Source: Polytrichum commune (Eukaryota; Streptophyta; Polytrichopsida; Polytrichales; Polytrichaceae). From it: a DNA stretch of 64,000 bases. The stretch's first letter is position 1; each line of letters starts with the position of its first letter. Where the stretch lies: contig OX485806.1 in assembly GCA_950295325.1 (NCBI GenBank), forward strand, positions 22,134,001-22,198,000, given 5' to 3'. The notes below the pieces were generated by a model. That model made no database searches. It had not been told where the DNA came from and saw only the letters and a program-made list of their open reading frames with translations. Of this stretch, positions 1 to 13,800 are shown piece by piece. A program made the translations under genes and the position numbers.

Positions 1-149
1 GGAATTTTGAACACGAAATTGCTCCGGCCGCCCACTTCCCGGGCCGTGGAGGAGAACGGGAGTGAATGTGCGGGCCAAGGAAAGGCCAGCGAAAGAACGA
101 TGGCGAGGTTTCCACGCTCTTGTTGCGCGACAGTCAAAGGACGGGGGAA

Positions 150-235
150 AAGAGAGAGAAAGAGAGAGAGAGAAGGGTGACGATGACGTGGTATGGCAAG
201 ACACGTGGCATAGAGCCCACTAAAGACTATATAAA
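150..235 (+). promoter_or_regulatory. Promoter-like block: GA tract, two ACGT-core motifs, TATA box
   Basis: A GA-rich tract runs from about 150 to 175. It is followed by TGACGTGG near 184 and CACGTGGC near 202, both ACGT-core sites of the kind bound by plant bZIP factors, and by a perfect TATATAAA at 228-235. Order and spacing fit a plus-strand plant core promoter with a start near 260. No coding region that I recognise follows in the next 5 kb, so this may be an orphaned promoter, the promoter of a non-coding transcript, or chance. Motif presence is seen directly; function is inferred. Confidence 0.4.
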
Positions 236-299
236 GCCAACGTGGAAAGTTAAGGGGACATCTATCCATCCAATATTACATGGGGGCGATTGAGGCAAG

Positions 300-2700
300 C
301 TGATGAGGCCTGGAAAATAAAACTATGGTAACATATTGTAGTATGTAAAAGTTTCCAAGTTGCAACCCACAACATTATTAAGCAATCTGCATTTATTTAT
401 TTGAGTCCTAAGAATATAACCACAAGATGTCTCAACCTAATGCAAGTTGATGAGGCCATTTTTACCTACATACTATCACAAATATACGTACATTTTACTT
501 GGTTAAACACTGCTTCTTAAGATAGTTGATATATCCGAGTTGCAACGCAACAGGCCACAATGCTACACTAAATATGATATTTAGTGTCACTTATTATTTG
601 GAATTACACAATGCTATATATGTTTACTATCAATGTAATTTTTTACCAAGTAAAAATGTTGATGTTCTATAATCCTTTGAAGGAGATTCTACCATATTCA
701 ATGCCATTTTGCATCCTTTGTGCAATCCCCCGCTTCTCTTGAGATGTGGAAATGTATCGCATAGTATGTCCCTTGCAGATGATGATGAACCTATTGAAAG
801 AGGTTGCCAAGCGATCTCACATTAGTAAGTAAGTTTGTTTGGTACTTCTATGTACTTTGAAGAATATTCAATTTTACCTAGAATTTCTATCTACTTATAA
901 TTATGTTTATGGTGTGCAAAATTGTGAGCCTAACGGAATCGCCTCCAGTTTGATGATGTTCCCTCCACATGCAAAGAATATAACTAAGCGTATGGCAACC
1001 ACCTCTACACCAAATGCTTGTCGTATATCTCGACGTTGATTGAATGTACTTATGTAGATGACGAACCAAAAGAGTGCAACGAGGATGCAATTGAGAATAA
1101 ATCGCGTCGTCATTAGTTGTTGGCGCAAAGTTTGATTGAGTGCAGTTTGTTTTCCAAGTTTGTACTTTAAATAAACAACCCTAAGTGGGGTTTGTTGTGT
1201 GTGCCAGTTTTGATTTTGCTTCCTTCAATTCTTCTAAGATATTGCTAATTTCAATTGCACATTTTCCATACTTGTTAACCTACAACTATGCATAAATGTG
1301 TTGTCGATTTTTATTTTGTTCCTTTTTGTCACACTCCATTAACTTCAAAATTACAATCTAGAGGCATTTCTCGAGGTGATTTTTTCTCTTGTCTTATTCT
1401 CGTTTCGCTGTAGTTTAGGTCAGCTTGTCCACTGCAAACTTACTATGTTTTGCAGGACATTCATTGCACTGAGGTTGCCCTCGGTGTTCAGTTCATCCAT
1501 TTTGCAGATGAGTGGGGCAATTCCAAACTAAACTGAACTACTCTACATCCGATTTTCAATTCAGTATGTGGGATGGGTGGCGATGCTCTAAGAGGCAGTG
1601 TCTACTTAAGTAGGGGAGGTCGATAGTTGGTGGCATGTTGTGGGGTTAGTGTATGGTTGGAAGAATTCATTTAGGTGTGTGAATTCTCCTTGAGGGTGGT
1701 AGAGCCTTTGATGACAATTTGATTTTTCAGGGTATGTACGAGTTGGGAAAGTTTCGTAGAAGCATCAGAGGGGTCTCAAGTTGGGTTGGATGTCTCCCGA
1801 ACTGAGGAGGAGGTATTGTATATTGACAGTGTATTGGAAGAATATTTTGGGTATTGTTTTGTGGGTTGAGATATGTATAGAATGTTTGAAGTAGTATTGG
1901 TGAGGATAGAAGTTATGTTGAGAAAGATGGTATGTATGGGCATGTTATTAAGGGTGTGCTATGTTGTGGTCATAAAGATGGTGGTTTGCGTGTCCATCTA
2001 GGACAAGGTGGTGTTTTGTTTTGCGTCGTGTGTGTGTTGAGGGGGCTAGTAGTAAATGTTGGGTTGTTTTGTTGTTGGTAGATTCGATTGCTTGTTAGAT
2101 TTGTGGTGGGTGAGAGGTGGCAACCCAGTTTGAGTGGGTGGGGTTTATGTGTCCCAAGAATAATTGATTGTGGACTTAGGGGGGTGGGGCTATGTGCAGG
2201 GTGGTAGGTGCATAAAAGGCAACCAACTTCATATGAGTGTTCAAGGAAAGCATTAGTACAATGGAGATATAGGCTTTAAGCACAAGGCAAAGCCAACTTT
2301 GTTAGTGGGGACTAAACATGTCATGGTGTGTAGTTCGACATTGTGGGGGGGGGGGGAGGGGGTGCCTGTAATATCAACTATCATGCAGCCTTCATCTATG
2401 ATACCATCCATTTGGGATGTTGATGTACTGAATGGGAGTGAAATTGTTCTAAGCCTAACTAGCTAGGACCTCTATGCTACCTACCATGGCATCCTCTCAA
2501 GTGCAGGCATCAAAGGCTGGCATTTATGTTTAAGTGCTAAAGATGAGGTCAATGTGAAGGGTGGAAAACTGGTGATCCAACTTTTTGACCTTGTTTCTCC
2601 CCCTCATTAAGAATAGTATGCTCCTATGGGATGGGAGGTTGGCGGTGTCGTAATGTAAATACGTACACTATATAGATGTGTACGTGTTTAATATTGCATT
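300..2700. other. Gene-poor spacer
   Basis: No reading frame here has coding character, and I found no recognisable protein or element. The stretch from about 1560 to 2350 is unusually G and T rich on the plus strand and contains a run of G near 2343-2355. AT-rich sequence flanks it. Confidence 0.5.
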
Positions 2701-2728
2701 GTGATTCTTGGTCTTGGAGAAAAATAAT

Positions 2729-2915
2729 AAAGAATAGAAGTAGATTACCTTTTTATTTACTCATAGTTTATTTTAGTTATCATTACCTAAGGATAGAAGT
2801 GGATAGAAGTTGCTTACCTTTTTATTTACTCATAGTTTACTCTTAGTTACCTTTACCAAAGAATAAAAGTGGATAGAAGTGGATAGTTACCTTTATCCTT
2901 TTGTTTACTCACAAT
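2729..2915 (+). repeat. Three imperfect tandem copies of a 60-75 base unit
   Basis: A unit that begins with AAGAATAGAAG-like sequence, passes through TTACCTTTTTATTTACTCA and ends in a TAGTTTA-like stretch appears three times, starting near 2729, 2789 and 2859. The copies differ by substitutions and by extra GGATAGAAGT insertions. No coding potential. Confidence 0.6.
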
Positions 2916-3437
2916 TTACTCTTAGTGTTGCCTTTACTTTACCTTTTTTAGTCTTACTTAGTTTATCTTGAGTTACTTTTTGGACCAATGGTTTATTAGA
3001 AGCCATGTGATGAGGATAAGAGAGAACTTTGTCTCTCGCATGGATTGAGAGAGGTGGTGAAGGAAAGATGTTATGTGATTATTGTGGGAGAGAAGTTGTG
3101 GAGAGAGACAAGTGGATTCGAAGCTCACGGTGTGAGTTGTTTTGAGAAGAATATGAAATAAAATACGAGGGACTTGTGATTCATGAGAGATCTCACTTGT
3201 TGTTTTAGAAGTTAGCAATCAAGATTTGTGTTTGTTTGAGTGGAGGGAAGTCTGTTGGTTCTTAAAAGAGGAGCTGAGACTTCGACCGACCATAGAAGAC
3301 GGAAATTGAAGAATTGAAGGCTTCAAGACTCGAATGTGTGGTTGCTTGTGGCACGTTGTCTTTTTCTTGTGTGTGTGATTCCAAGCCGGTTTTGGAGGCT
3401 AGTTGCATTTCATTTCTGCATCGTAATTTGTTTCCTG

Positions 3438-3515
3438 TGTGACAACGAAGTGGGATTAATGACCCACAAGGTTGTTTGTGACAACGAAGTGGGATTGATC
3501 ACCCACAAGGTTGTT
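3438..3515 (+). repeat. 39-base tandem duplication
   Basis: Two adjacent copies start at 3438 and 3477 with TGTGACAACGAAGTGGGATT. The second differs from the first at only a few positions (for example TAATGACCC against TGATCACCC), so the duplication is fairly recent. It lies in a purine-rich, mosaic region (2950-3860) that could be the remains of a mobile element, but I saw no primer binding site or long terminal repeat pair. Confidence 0.65.
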
Positions 3516-3871
3516 TTCTGTCGTTCCCACTGGTGAGGCGCGATTGTTGGTCACCGTGGGTTTGAAAGTTTAGGAGCCAATCTTTCGGACGTCAGCTCGT
3601 GTTCTGACGTCCCGTTTTACCCGTCCGAAGCCCGTGGTTTCTTATCACACTACCCTTACCCTTTACCCATATAGAGCCGCAACAGGATAGGTTGACGGGA
3701 AAGAGGTTGAAGATTAGAAGAAATTGAAGAAATTGAAGACTGGAAGACCGGAAGACTCGATTGAAGACCAGAGGATTCGACAGGTCCGATAAAATCTAGT
3801 TGCAGCCAGAAACCCAGTGTTTTCCCAAGGCGGAACCCTCTCTACCCGACAGCGGATTCATGACTCCACCG

Positions 3872-4097
3872 CAGTGATCGGGGAGATTTTTGGGCATAAT
3901 CGATTGAGATCCTAGTGTTTGCAAATCCAACCGGTTACATGTTCACATCCTTCGGTTTTCCTTTATTAAGTTGGGGTACATTCCATAGATTCCTCTAAAA
4001 CAATCGGTAATTTTCCTGCAGTCTTGAATTTCAACCAATTATTTCTTAAACTCAACTGGTTCATCTGTAACTAACTGCCGGTTCTCCCCGATCATTG
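3872..4097. mobile_element. hAT-type MITE, copy 1
   Basis: This is a 226-base non-coding element. Its ends are a 14-base terminal inverted repeat with one mismatch: CAGTGATCGGGGAG at the left, and the reverse complement of CAATGATCGGGGAG at the right. It is flanked by 8-base direct repeats, CTCCACCG (3864-3871) and CTCCACTG (4098-4105), which differ at one base. The length, 8-base target duplication and CA(G/A)TG-type end fit a miniature hAT element. A second copy at 25139-25366 shares the body, including several AACCGGTT-like motifs. It has no coding capacity, so transposition would need an autonomous hAT elsewhere. Confidence 0.8.
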
Positions 4098-4105
4098 CTC
4101 CACTG

Positions 4106-5567
4106 TGCAAGCCATTGCTCAGCAAACAAAGGCGCATCCCATTGCCTTGGCTTGGACGATGGGTCTTGCTCCATCTAGGTTGAGGGAGGTTGGAATGAAG
4201 TCCACAAACTTTCCTAGGAGTGGGACGTGCTGGCGGTTTCACCACACGGTATATATCTCAAACCTCGTGTCCTTGAGTAGTTGTGCTTGAGTGCATGTTG
4301 CTAGAGCCACACTATGCCATGAAAAATTAAGTAGCCATGGATGTCACCTACCCATTTTTTATAAGTTTCTTCTAAGTATGATATATCTATAGTTCAAATA
4401 AGGTTTGCTATTAGAACTTTGTGATGCATAGAATTCAACAATTACAGCCTCTACAGTTCCAAGAGACATATAATATGAGTTACAAATTCTTGAGACTTAA
4501 GTCTATTTTCCACATAATTGTTTGAGCTCCTCTGACTATCCTGTTCATTATCAAAGTGAAGAAACTATTTCTTCTTCAAGTAGTCATACAGAACCCCTCC
4601 CCTCACCCATAACTGGGTCGACTATTAAGTGTACAACATTTTACAACATTTTAGCTCCATTCCATTTACCCGATTTATTGATTATTGAACAAGAATAGTT
4701 AGCAGCTTTTCAGCACATAATCCAATCACTTCCATGCACATGTCTCTTTGGTGTCCAGTCTTGGACCCACAAATAGTAAGCATACACCACCCAAATAGAG
4801 GTGTACAATAAAGTTTAAAAACCGAACTAGGGCCACTTACAAGTTCATAATTTGACTCCAATGTCCCTTTTGACTACATTCCAGGGATCACTAAGCCACC
4901 CTAATTTACAAACATAGAATAACTGACAAAACGTACAAAGTCAGGCTCCTAGAATACATATTTTAACATTCAGAGAACAAATGTGACGATTTTATCACAT
5001 AGTTGTATCACATGGAAGAATTGATGTATGACACTATAGTATTTACAGTTGAGTACATTCTACACAAATGCCAAATGGTGCATAAACTCCAACCTAAGTC
5101 TGTTCTAAAAGTGCAAGTTTCCACCCAATAAATGGCAGTGCAACTGCTCTTAGCTCGGTAATCAGAGACCAAAAGTCAATTGCACCTTCAATTGCAGCCA
5201 TACTGCTTTCCCCTAAAATTACAATGACGGAACCTTTCAAAACAGGATGTAATTTGTTAAGGCTCTTCTACCTCATAATTGACTCACATAAACCTCCATC
5301 TCATAGCCTGCATTGAACTCCTCCTGCTGCATATCTTCTAAACCTAACAAAATTTTCCCAAACATCCTTAAAGAATGCTGCAGTGCATATGTATTGTTTA
5401 ACCAGACTAGAATGCCAGACTACTCCACTGCTCAAGATCCCAAAAAACAAGGTTTGAAACCACCTAAAACTTGCCACCCCAAAAAAATGGTGGAGTTTCT
5501 CAGCAATATTTTGCAGCTAGAATCTGGATGTCAACTTCAAACATGAAGATCACCTTGAAGCTGGAGA
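4106..5567 (-). other. 3' flank and probable 3' untranslated region of the glycine-rich membrane protein gene
   Basis: No gene is seen here. On the minus strand this lies directly downstream of the stop codon at 5570-5568. The first several hundred bases probably form the 3' untranslated region. The nearest clear AATAAA on the minus strand is at 4679-4674, but I cannot show that it is used. Confidence 0.35.
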
Positions 5568-8500
5568 TCAAGTATCCCAGAACTTGGTAGGGTCGTCCGA
5601 ATACAGTGTACGATCTTGGATTTCAAGATTGGCAATATGGAAATCAATCATTCTTGCTTGCACACTTTTCACAAGGAGCAATAGCACTGGAAAAAGCCAC
5701 CAGCTTTCTTCCTCCCTATAGATTTGCAACACAGGATACACTTGTCACTCGATGTACTTACAAACAATTCTACAGAACATTCTACCAATCTTCAATATAC
5801 TAAGTTTCAGTAAAGACACATAGAAGAACAAAATCTTTAAGCAACTGAATGGAACTTCAAAATTCGAAGAGACATGGATCAGAATAAAAAGAAAGAGGTT
5901 TTGGAATCTCCATACGAGTTAAAGCCGTGAAGATCAATAGATGTGGACCCAACTTTGATCACATAGTGAAAGTATCCATAAGTAAATGCCGTAAGCTGCA
6001 ACACATATCACATTCAACTTCAATCCTGATATTTTGCTTGTTCAAAGAGGCGTTCCTATTATCAACATTTCAAGAATATGCAACAAGAGACAACCTGTAC
6101 ATTAAAAAAATATCACTATCATTTGAGGACTATAATCTGGACTTCAGAGCCAATATTCTGGAGGCCAAAACCATTCCAGAACTGTAGTGAGAACAGAAAT
6201 AAAACTCACTTATCAATCATAAAACCCACTTTTCCATGTGCAAGTCAAAGCCGGTAACGGATAAAATGTTTAAAGATTGATCTCATGTCTCCTGTTATTA
6301 AGATACAGTCTTAGGGTTTAGGGGGGTAGAGTTTAGGATAACAAGGAAAGGGTACATACCAAATTAACAACCGATGTCATGTTCCAAAGAGCATACACAC
6401 GTGCAAGCGCAGCAGACCTACGAGGACCATGGCTGAAAAGTGCATTCAGGCCAGCAGCACTTGGAAACACAGATGCAAAGGGCAACACAAGAAGTATTGC
6501 AAGCATCGCTGCCAGAGATATAGAATAAAACTGTAGTAGCATGAGAAGGGTCAAGCTCAAATCCACCAGCAGTAACAGTGATATAACCAGCCCCACAGAA
6601 GCCTGCAGAGATGGCACCAAGAATAACAGCCCCATCAGAAAAACACAAAAACAGAAGGCCCCTTTCACATGACCGGAAGATGACCAAAAGTTCCAGGATA
6701 AGCAATTCCACAATGTGGTATCTTTGTGGCATGAAAAATAAACTATCTCCACAAGGATAGTTTCCCAGTCACCGAAATCAAGGAAGTGCTACAGTATTAT
6801 TTTTTCCCAAGTTTCTTGGCATGTCAACACTTTATGTGCCACATAGAACTCTAACCCTAAACTCTATGGAAGAAAACACGACACATTGTTGCCAATCCCT
6901 TGCCTTTCCTTTCATGTGATAGAACCAATGAACCAATAGGACCCTAAACTTCTCTAATTATTTGCCACATAGGAAGACTTTGGACCAGGTTAAAAGCTCA
7001 GAAGTGAAACCACCAAGACTTTGAACAGGACAAAAAACAACCTTCCTCAGCAGGGTCGAGAAAGCGTACATGATGACCAATAGGCCTGGCGTTCCGCAAA
7101 AATAGTGACACCGGGAAGGAAAAATCACGTTTATCTTTTAACGCTCGTAATGTGACGGAATCACGAATTGCACCTCCATTTCTTCGTCGCGAAACACCAA
7201 CTTGAGCATAGTTTTGGCTGTTTTGCCACTGCTGAGGTGGTCTAAACATACCATCATGATCTGCATGTGCGTAGCTTCCACTGCACCCATCACCCCAACA
7301 TCAATTAAACTGCTCACTTCATCAATTCATGTTATCAACAAGCAGCCATGGCAGGACAAACCCTACAGTTACAAAAATGTTCTTAATGTTATCCTCAAAC
7401 TCAACATGACTGTCAGTCAGAAGTTGGTTATTTTGCATACAACTCCCTCCATATTCAGTATGTTTTTGATGCATGCTTGGAGGTAGTGAGACGGTTTGAA
7501 CAAAGAACATTGTACATCGAATCATTCAAACCCATATTGGCATACCAAGAGGCCCACAATAAACCGAAATAGGTTGCTCTTCGTTCAAATTCAACCACTA
7601 ACTCTGAGCATGCACCAATTATAGATTTTTTGATGCAAAACAGCCAATGGAAAAACAAAGAGGACCAACTCCTGACAATAGAAATCCCATCATGTTGAAG
7701 GACAACTCTCTTTGTCACCAACTGTGTGAGTTTATCATGTCCATTGAGCAAAACCACCATAAGAATCCACAACAAGGAGTCACTTCCTTGCTAAATACAT
7801 CATAAATGGCAGGACGCTTTTGGAATCTATGAATACAATACTTGACTACCTCACGAACCACAAATTGTTCTACTACGTGAACAAATAAAACAAATTGCTC
7901 TGAACCTAGAGGTTGGGTTCCCCAGACGCAGTGCTACCATGGCAATTGCTATGACTGAAACTAAATTATTCTGGTTAACATAACACCCTTATGAGTCAAG
8001 GGAATAATACCTTCGGGGGGAACTGCTTGGACTAGGGATATCTGGAAACTGTACTGGCCGCAGTACTTCATCAGCAGTATTCAAAACAAGTCCAAGCTGG
8101 TAGTAGCCTGTCGTCGTGGCTTCATACCAAGCCAAATCCACCTGCACACCTTGTGTACGAAGCCTCAAGTTGGCATGTGTATTCAGCCAATTCAGGACAG
8201 GTAACAGGCTGCTTCGGAGTGATCCCCGTCGGACTGTTCGTAATTGTGCATTCAGTCCAGCTACCATTCTGTACCACATGGTTGAAGGCACGGCCTGCCA
8301 ATTGATATGACAGATTATCATTAAAGATCAGTGGCTATTTTCCATGAAATGAAAGACAAATTGAGTGTCATTCTTCATCGAGAGCGCTTCTGCTGTTAAT
8401 AGGTACCTCAACACAGTAGACATCTTATTCACCAATATATCAATGCTGCCATAACCATTCTTGGGATGGTATATGCACTTTTCAGATCTTTCAGATCTTT

Positions 8501-10852
8501 AGGGATATGAACTATCCCATTGTTGTATTAAGATACATGCTCATTTTCACATATCAGTGAGAAAACCACAGCTTGAACTTTTGTTGATAACAAAGAGAGA
8601 TTACGAACGCACCTGGCCAATCAGGCTAGTCAGAAGGTTGTCACTGTGGAGGGTGTAGGGAGCCATGTAGCTACCTTCACCCCCAAATATTATGGTCATC
8701 GGTAATCTTTGCATCAACTTAGGAGGTAAATCGGGTCGTTTTTCATCCCCTCCCAGAAATACATCAATGTACGCTAGCATCAAGTCAGGTGTTGCTGCTA
8801 CCTGCTCAGAAAACATGCCACTCTCAATAAACATCTTCCTACCATAGAATTCACCAAAACCATAAACAATTTGGTCTATGTTTGTCTTGTTTTAGTAATC
8901 AGGTCCTACCAATGGTTCAATGTAACAGAAGTCATGAAACAGAACAATTGCCAGTAAGCTATTCCATCACACAGTACAGAATGGTCTACTTCCTCAAATA
9001 TCTGAACAAACTCTACCTTGAGGCCTTCATAGAGTGCCCGTGACCGACATGACCGCAAGCAAGCATGGTCGTATTCAGAGCGCACGTATTCACGAAGTCG
9101 CTGAATTTTCTTACGACGACGCCATTGCTGCCATGACCATGCTACTGGATATGCAAGCACAGATAAAATGCTGTGGACAGAACCTTCCCACCACTGGTAA
9201 GCTGCCAGACAGTTGATTTCATCTGCAAATCTGTTGAAAGCATCTTCATAACTGCAGAGCACCAACAAAAATCTCAGAACCAGTGAATCAAGATACATTA
9301 AAGAAAAAGACCCACTGAACTAAGCATGTCATATATCCTGTGATAACCAGCAAAAGTGCCAATTACTAGATTCGCAAACAAAGCAAGCTACTCAAAGGTC
9401 TCACTGAGTATGATATGCACTATGACTTCTTACACAAGCTCAATAATCTGCTCTGGTGGAGGAGGAGGAAGATGCCAGGGTTCGCCAAAAGAATTGGATC
9501 CCATAAAGTACAGGCGATGTATATGGGTTTGTGACTCTTCTACACGTGTTGTCTCCAGTACCTGCACCCATATAAAAGCATATAAAAGCATATGAATAGG
9601 ATCCAATTTACATAGTATTGTTACAAGAGAGACATGATAAAACTGTCATCAGGAAGGGATGTATCTTACCTCGTTCAAAGACTCCAAGAAGGGGAAGGAA
9701 TGGTCAATATGAGCACCATGTGGGGTTGGAGCAGGTCCAGAGAAGTCATCATTACCAACCAATTTCATCCGTGCCACACTCAGGACTAGAGCCAAGACTA
9801 CCATAACAACTGACAGCAAAAGTGTAAACAACCAAGGGCCACCAAGTGTATATATCAAGTCCTCCACCATAGTATAGCAGTTGGGCATGTGATACTTGTC
9901 TGATTTACATTGATATGGACATGCCGCTTCAACCACACCCCCTGCAACAGCCATATGCACACATGGATCATGATGCGCAAGAACTTTTCAGCGCAATGAT
10001 GTGACATTAATACAGGTAAACTCGAGATACAACATTTCGGTGGACTCGGCCAGGTACAAGGTACAGGTATGTGTTTTGTATGAAAACAAATACTAGACTT
10101 GAATGATTAGGTCCTGGTACATTTTGCATCCAGATACAAACCTATGATGTTCAATATCAGACACAAACTTTAGCCACTTAGGTCTGATCCCCCACTTGCA
10201 CGAGGATAAGCAAAGAGTGTTCCAAACAACTTACATGCATCTGCAACCCTCAAGTAAATTTGCAGATAAATCAGAACACCAGCAATACTAGACTTGGTAG
10301 AAAGATAGTCTTAGATGGCAAAGACATTGACAATTACCACGGGTATAAGTGTAACTAGCCCGGCGTGGCAAATATTCAGGAGGACATGGTTTGCATAACT
10401 CCGGCTTCCAACCAGTAACATCTTTGTATGTCCCAACTGGACACTCCTGCAATCAAACAGATTTACAAGAGGCGTTAGAATATTAGTACTGATGATCCTA
10501 GCATTTGCTGCAAAACTCTTCGATCTCTAATGCTTGAGATGTTTCATGGGAAGTCATAGGAATACTGTATCCTTATTAAGAGCCCTACTAGGATCATCCA
10601 GCAGTCATCTGGACCATTCTAAACTGTAGAGCACCCTCATTAATATCCATTTGAGTCTGCAGGAACATGATACCAATCAGCCCATATTTACAATTCTGGA
10701 CACAGGATGTCATTATCAGGATATCAATACAAGTACCACTATAGGTAAGACAGGCCACCTCACAAAAGATGCCATGAAGTCCAGGTGGACAGTCTATTCC
10801 AGTTATGGAGCCATCCTCGCCTTCAGTTGCATTACCACCCCCCACTCCTCCC
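5568..10852 (-). other. Cysteine-rich stalk, membrane spans and conserved cytoplasmic region (exons 11-21)
   Basis: Exons 11-13 encode paired cysteines (CPPGLHGIFC, CEECP, CKPCPP, CPYQC), a layout like the cysteine-rich modules that led to the old ephrin-receptor name. A hydrophobic span starting at GGPWLF follows. Exons 14-18 encode a basic, conserved region (SWQQWRRRKK, RSEYDH, RSCRSRALYEG, FLGGDEKR). Exons 19-21 encode at least three further spans (VGLVISLLLLV, the segment after LFSHGPRRSA, and WWLFPVLLLLV). I recovered the final two exons (5995-5916 and 5715-5568) from the splice signals and the terminal motif ANLEIQDR. Confidence 0.85.
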
Positions 10853-13800
10853 CTGCTCAAAAGCAACATACAGAACTTCAGAATGAATAACTCTCACTGC
10901 ATCAAGACTAGAAGATAAACACCAAGGGTTATTCACATTACACAGTAATTTAGTCAACTCGCACAATTCCAAGTTAGAGAATACCATGAGGATTATATTA
11001 TTGTTGTGCTGAAACTGATAGGTAGACATCGGCAAATGGTTCAGACCACTCCCCCTGGCTTGACCATGCTCTTGATGTGCCTCTTCTGAAGATCACTATC
11101 ACTTGTCTACTTTATAATATGGCACTCACTGAATTTTTACTGCTCAAGAAATTTTAGTCTAAAAAATTTCCTTTTTGCACTTTAAAAGAAGTGAAACCAT
11201 TTCACTCCTACTGTGCTCCACTTAACCCTTAAAGCCCTGAGAGGCCCATTATGGGCCTCAAGGTGTCATTCAGAGGGGATTACCAATACTTCTTGATGGT
11301 TATAGCTGAAAGTGTTGATAGTGACCCTATTTAAAATTAGCCCAAATCATCATATGCATTATTCTAATCAGATCATACATATATGTATATTAAATAATAG
11401 AGAGAATTGAACTTGTATGCTTGACCTAGACTCATACATACCATGTGTATCTATTCACAATCATCACAAATGATTTTATTTTCAATTCGTCTTTAAAAAG
11501 TTTATCCTACATATGGATTTAACGTCCTAGACCAAATAATTTTTTAAGGTAGCAGTGCCTAGAAGTAACAACATCCATTTGACAACACCTATTCTTCATT
11601 CTTAAGCCGGCACCAGGTGAGTGCATCAGTGCCAACAAGTAAGCCACTGTTAAAAGCAACTAATCATATGCGGAATTAAGTACAAAATAGCACCACTTTG
11701 GCCTATCATAGTGGTGGTGTAAGAAGCATGTAAGAACGCTTGAAGAGCACCAACTTTGGCCAATCACGATGGCTAATCTAGGATCAATCTGCTCAATAAG
11801 GCACTCTAAGAGGGTGCTCCAAAAAAGAGGAACAACACCTTTCATTTATTAGAAGACTCTCACCCGCAATAAGGTTGATTTTGTGGCAATTCTCACTTAA
11901 CAATCAACATTAACGGAACCCTCCCACCCTCCAGTGGATAGTAAAAAGCGCATTTCTTAAAACAAATTTGCCAATTCTCTAGGCTGCATATGAGTTTGTT
12001 ATTTTCTGAAATTGTTTGAGTAAACTCTTCATAGTTTTGCAGATCTATGGAAAAAAAAAGTTTTTCCAAGCGTAATTTTCCCCGCCCTGTAAGGGCAATA
12101 ATTAGAGCACTTGCACAGTATCAAGCACTTTGAGAGGATAACATACTCACCTTGTATGGAAAATACCCTTTACATTCGCAATAGGAACGAAGTCTACACC
12201 AGTGAGAATGTTTGACCAGTGAAAATGGAGACGACCGCCACCACCTCCTCCACCACCCACCAAGCCCCCATGCCCCCCACCACTTGAGAGAAGTGAGTTG
12301 TTGCCCATCATCAAGGTTTGCAGAAACAGAAGAAGGCTTCCACCAGATCCTCCACCCGGATCGCCCAAATCCGGTATAGCCTGTTTGCCTCTTGACTTAT
12401 TGAAGCTCTCACCATCCGCAGTAAGAACACCATGAATCTCGACCTTTGCAATAGGATGGTCAAGTGACCCCATAACTGCCATGCAATTATTCAACAATAT
12501 ATTAGAAGCAATTTTCCAGTCACCCATCCATAGCATCCTTACATGGCATAGTGGGTGTCTCCCTAGATAAGCATCTTGGGAAATATGTACTTGGTGAGAT
12601 TCATTTTGGCAAGGTTTTTTAGTTGAATATTGGCTGATGGAAAAGGCTTTATCCCAACTCATAACTATAGGATGCCCACTAATGAGAGCTTGCCACTTGA
12701 CTGAGTCTGGCAATCATGCATATTACCAAGGACCTTAATTCTTGGAAATTGTTCTTGAAGCTAGAATGGACAGAGAACATCCTTACACTTGATATGTCAG
12801 CAAATAAGTAACAACATGGTAACCTGCTCCGCAAAGAAATGTATAAGCTCAAACAGACAAAACCTGAACATTTTCAATCCTCTATAGGTTCAAATTTCTA
12901 AGCTGCTAGCTTCGAACACAGCCAACCAGAAGTCTTGCATCCCTTAACTAAGGGTTATTAAGCAGATACGTACAAAGAAGGTCTAAACATGTGCGACATT
13001 CCAAAACCATGTTGACAAGGCAGGAGTTTGCAAGAGACAGACCTATAATACCACCACCAGTGGTGTAATCCCCAAAACTTGCAGCATTACCACTACCACT
13101 GCCAAACTCACAAGGTAGTGTTTGGTTGCCATAAGCTTTTCCACCATCTGAGAAACTTCCTTTGAACCAACCCCTGCCCCCTTTTCCACCATGTCCCCCA
13201 CCACCTCCCGCACCAGCACCACCAAAACCACCTTTGCCAATTCCACCTTGGCAACCTGAAAAAGTCCACCCATCACGTATGAGAAGAAACAGATTGGTGG
13301 AACGCCAATACTACCAGCCTAAAGACCTTAGAAATCAGGTTTATAGCCCCTCATGAAAGCCCCAAAAAAAACCACACTCATGTCAAATCATCCTGAAAAT
13401 GGTCAGTCTAGACCTAAGAAGAGACAAAATAAGAGGTCATTCAATGCTCTCACTGCTAGCAATTGCTCTTAGTACTTGAAATCTTCAGTCTCAATATCAA
13501 ACCCCCCAATGAAGTAAGTGTTTCCACTAATTTTCTGGAACATCCCAATATATGTCAAAAAATGGGAAACCAATATACCTAAAGACGAGGTTGAAAGGAG
13601 GCCTGTATCGCTGATTTTAATTGTCCTCACACGTTGAACATGCACTGCACTCCCCACGACAACACCATCTATATCCACATCTTCCACTCGACAAATCTGC
13701 AAGACTCAAATGTGCGAATTTGAGTGCAACATGATTCTGTCACAAGTTGTGCACTTTATTTGACTGACAGCACATCAATACCAGATAGAGTTCAATCAGT

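Noticed and set aside
2690-3860. LTR retrotransposon end
   Set aside because: Purine-rich mosaic sequence with short repeats, but no paired long terminal repeat, primer binding site, or gag/pol remnant was found.
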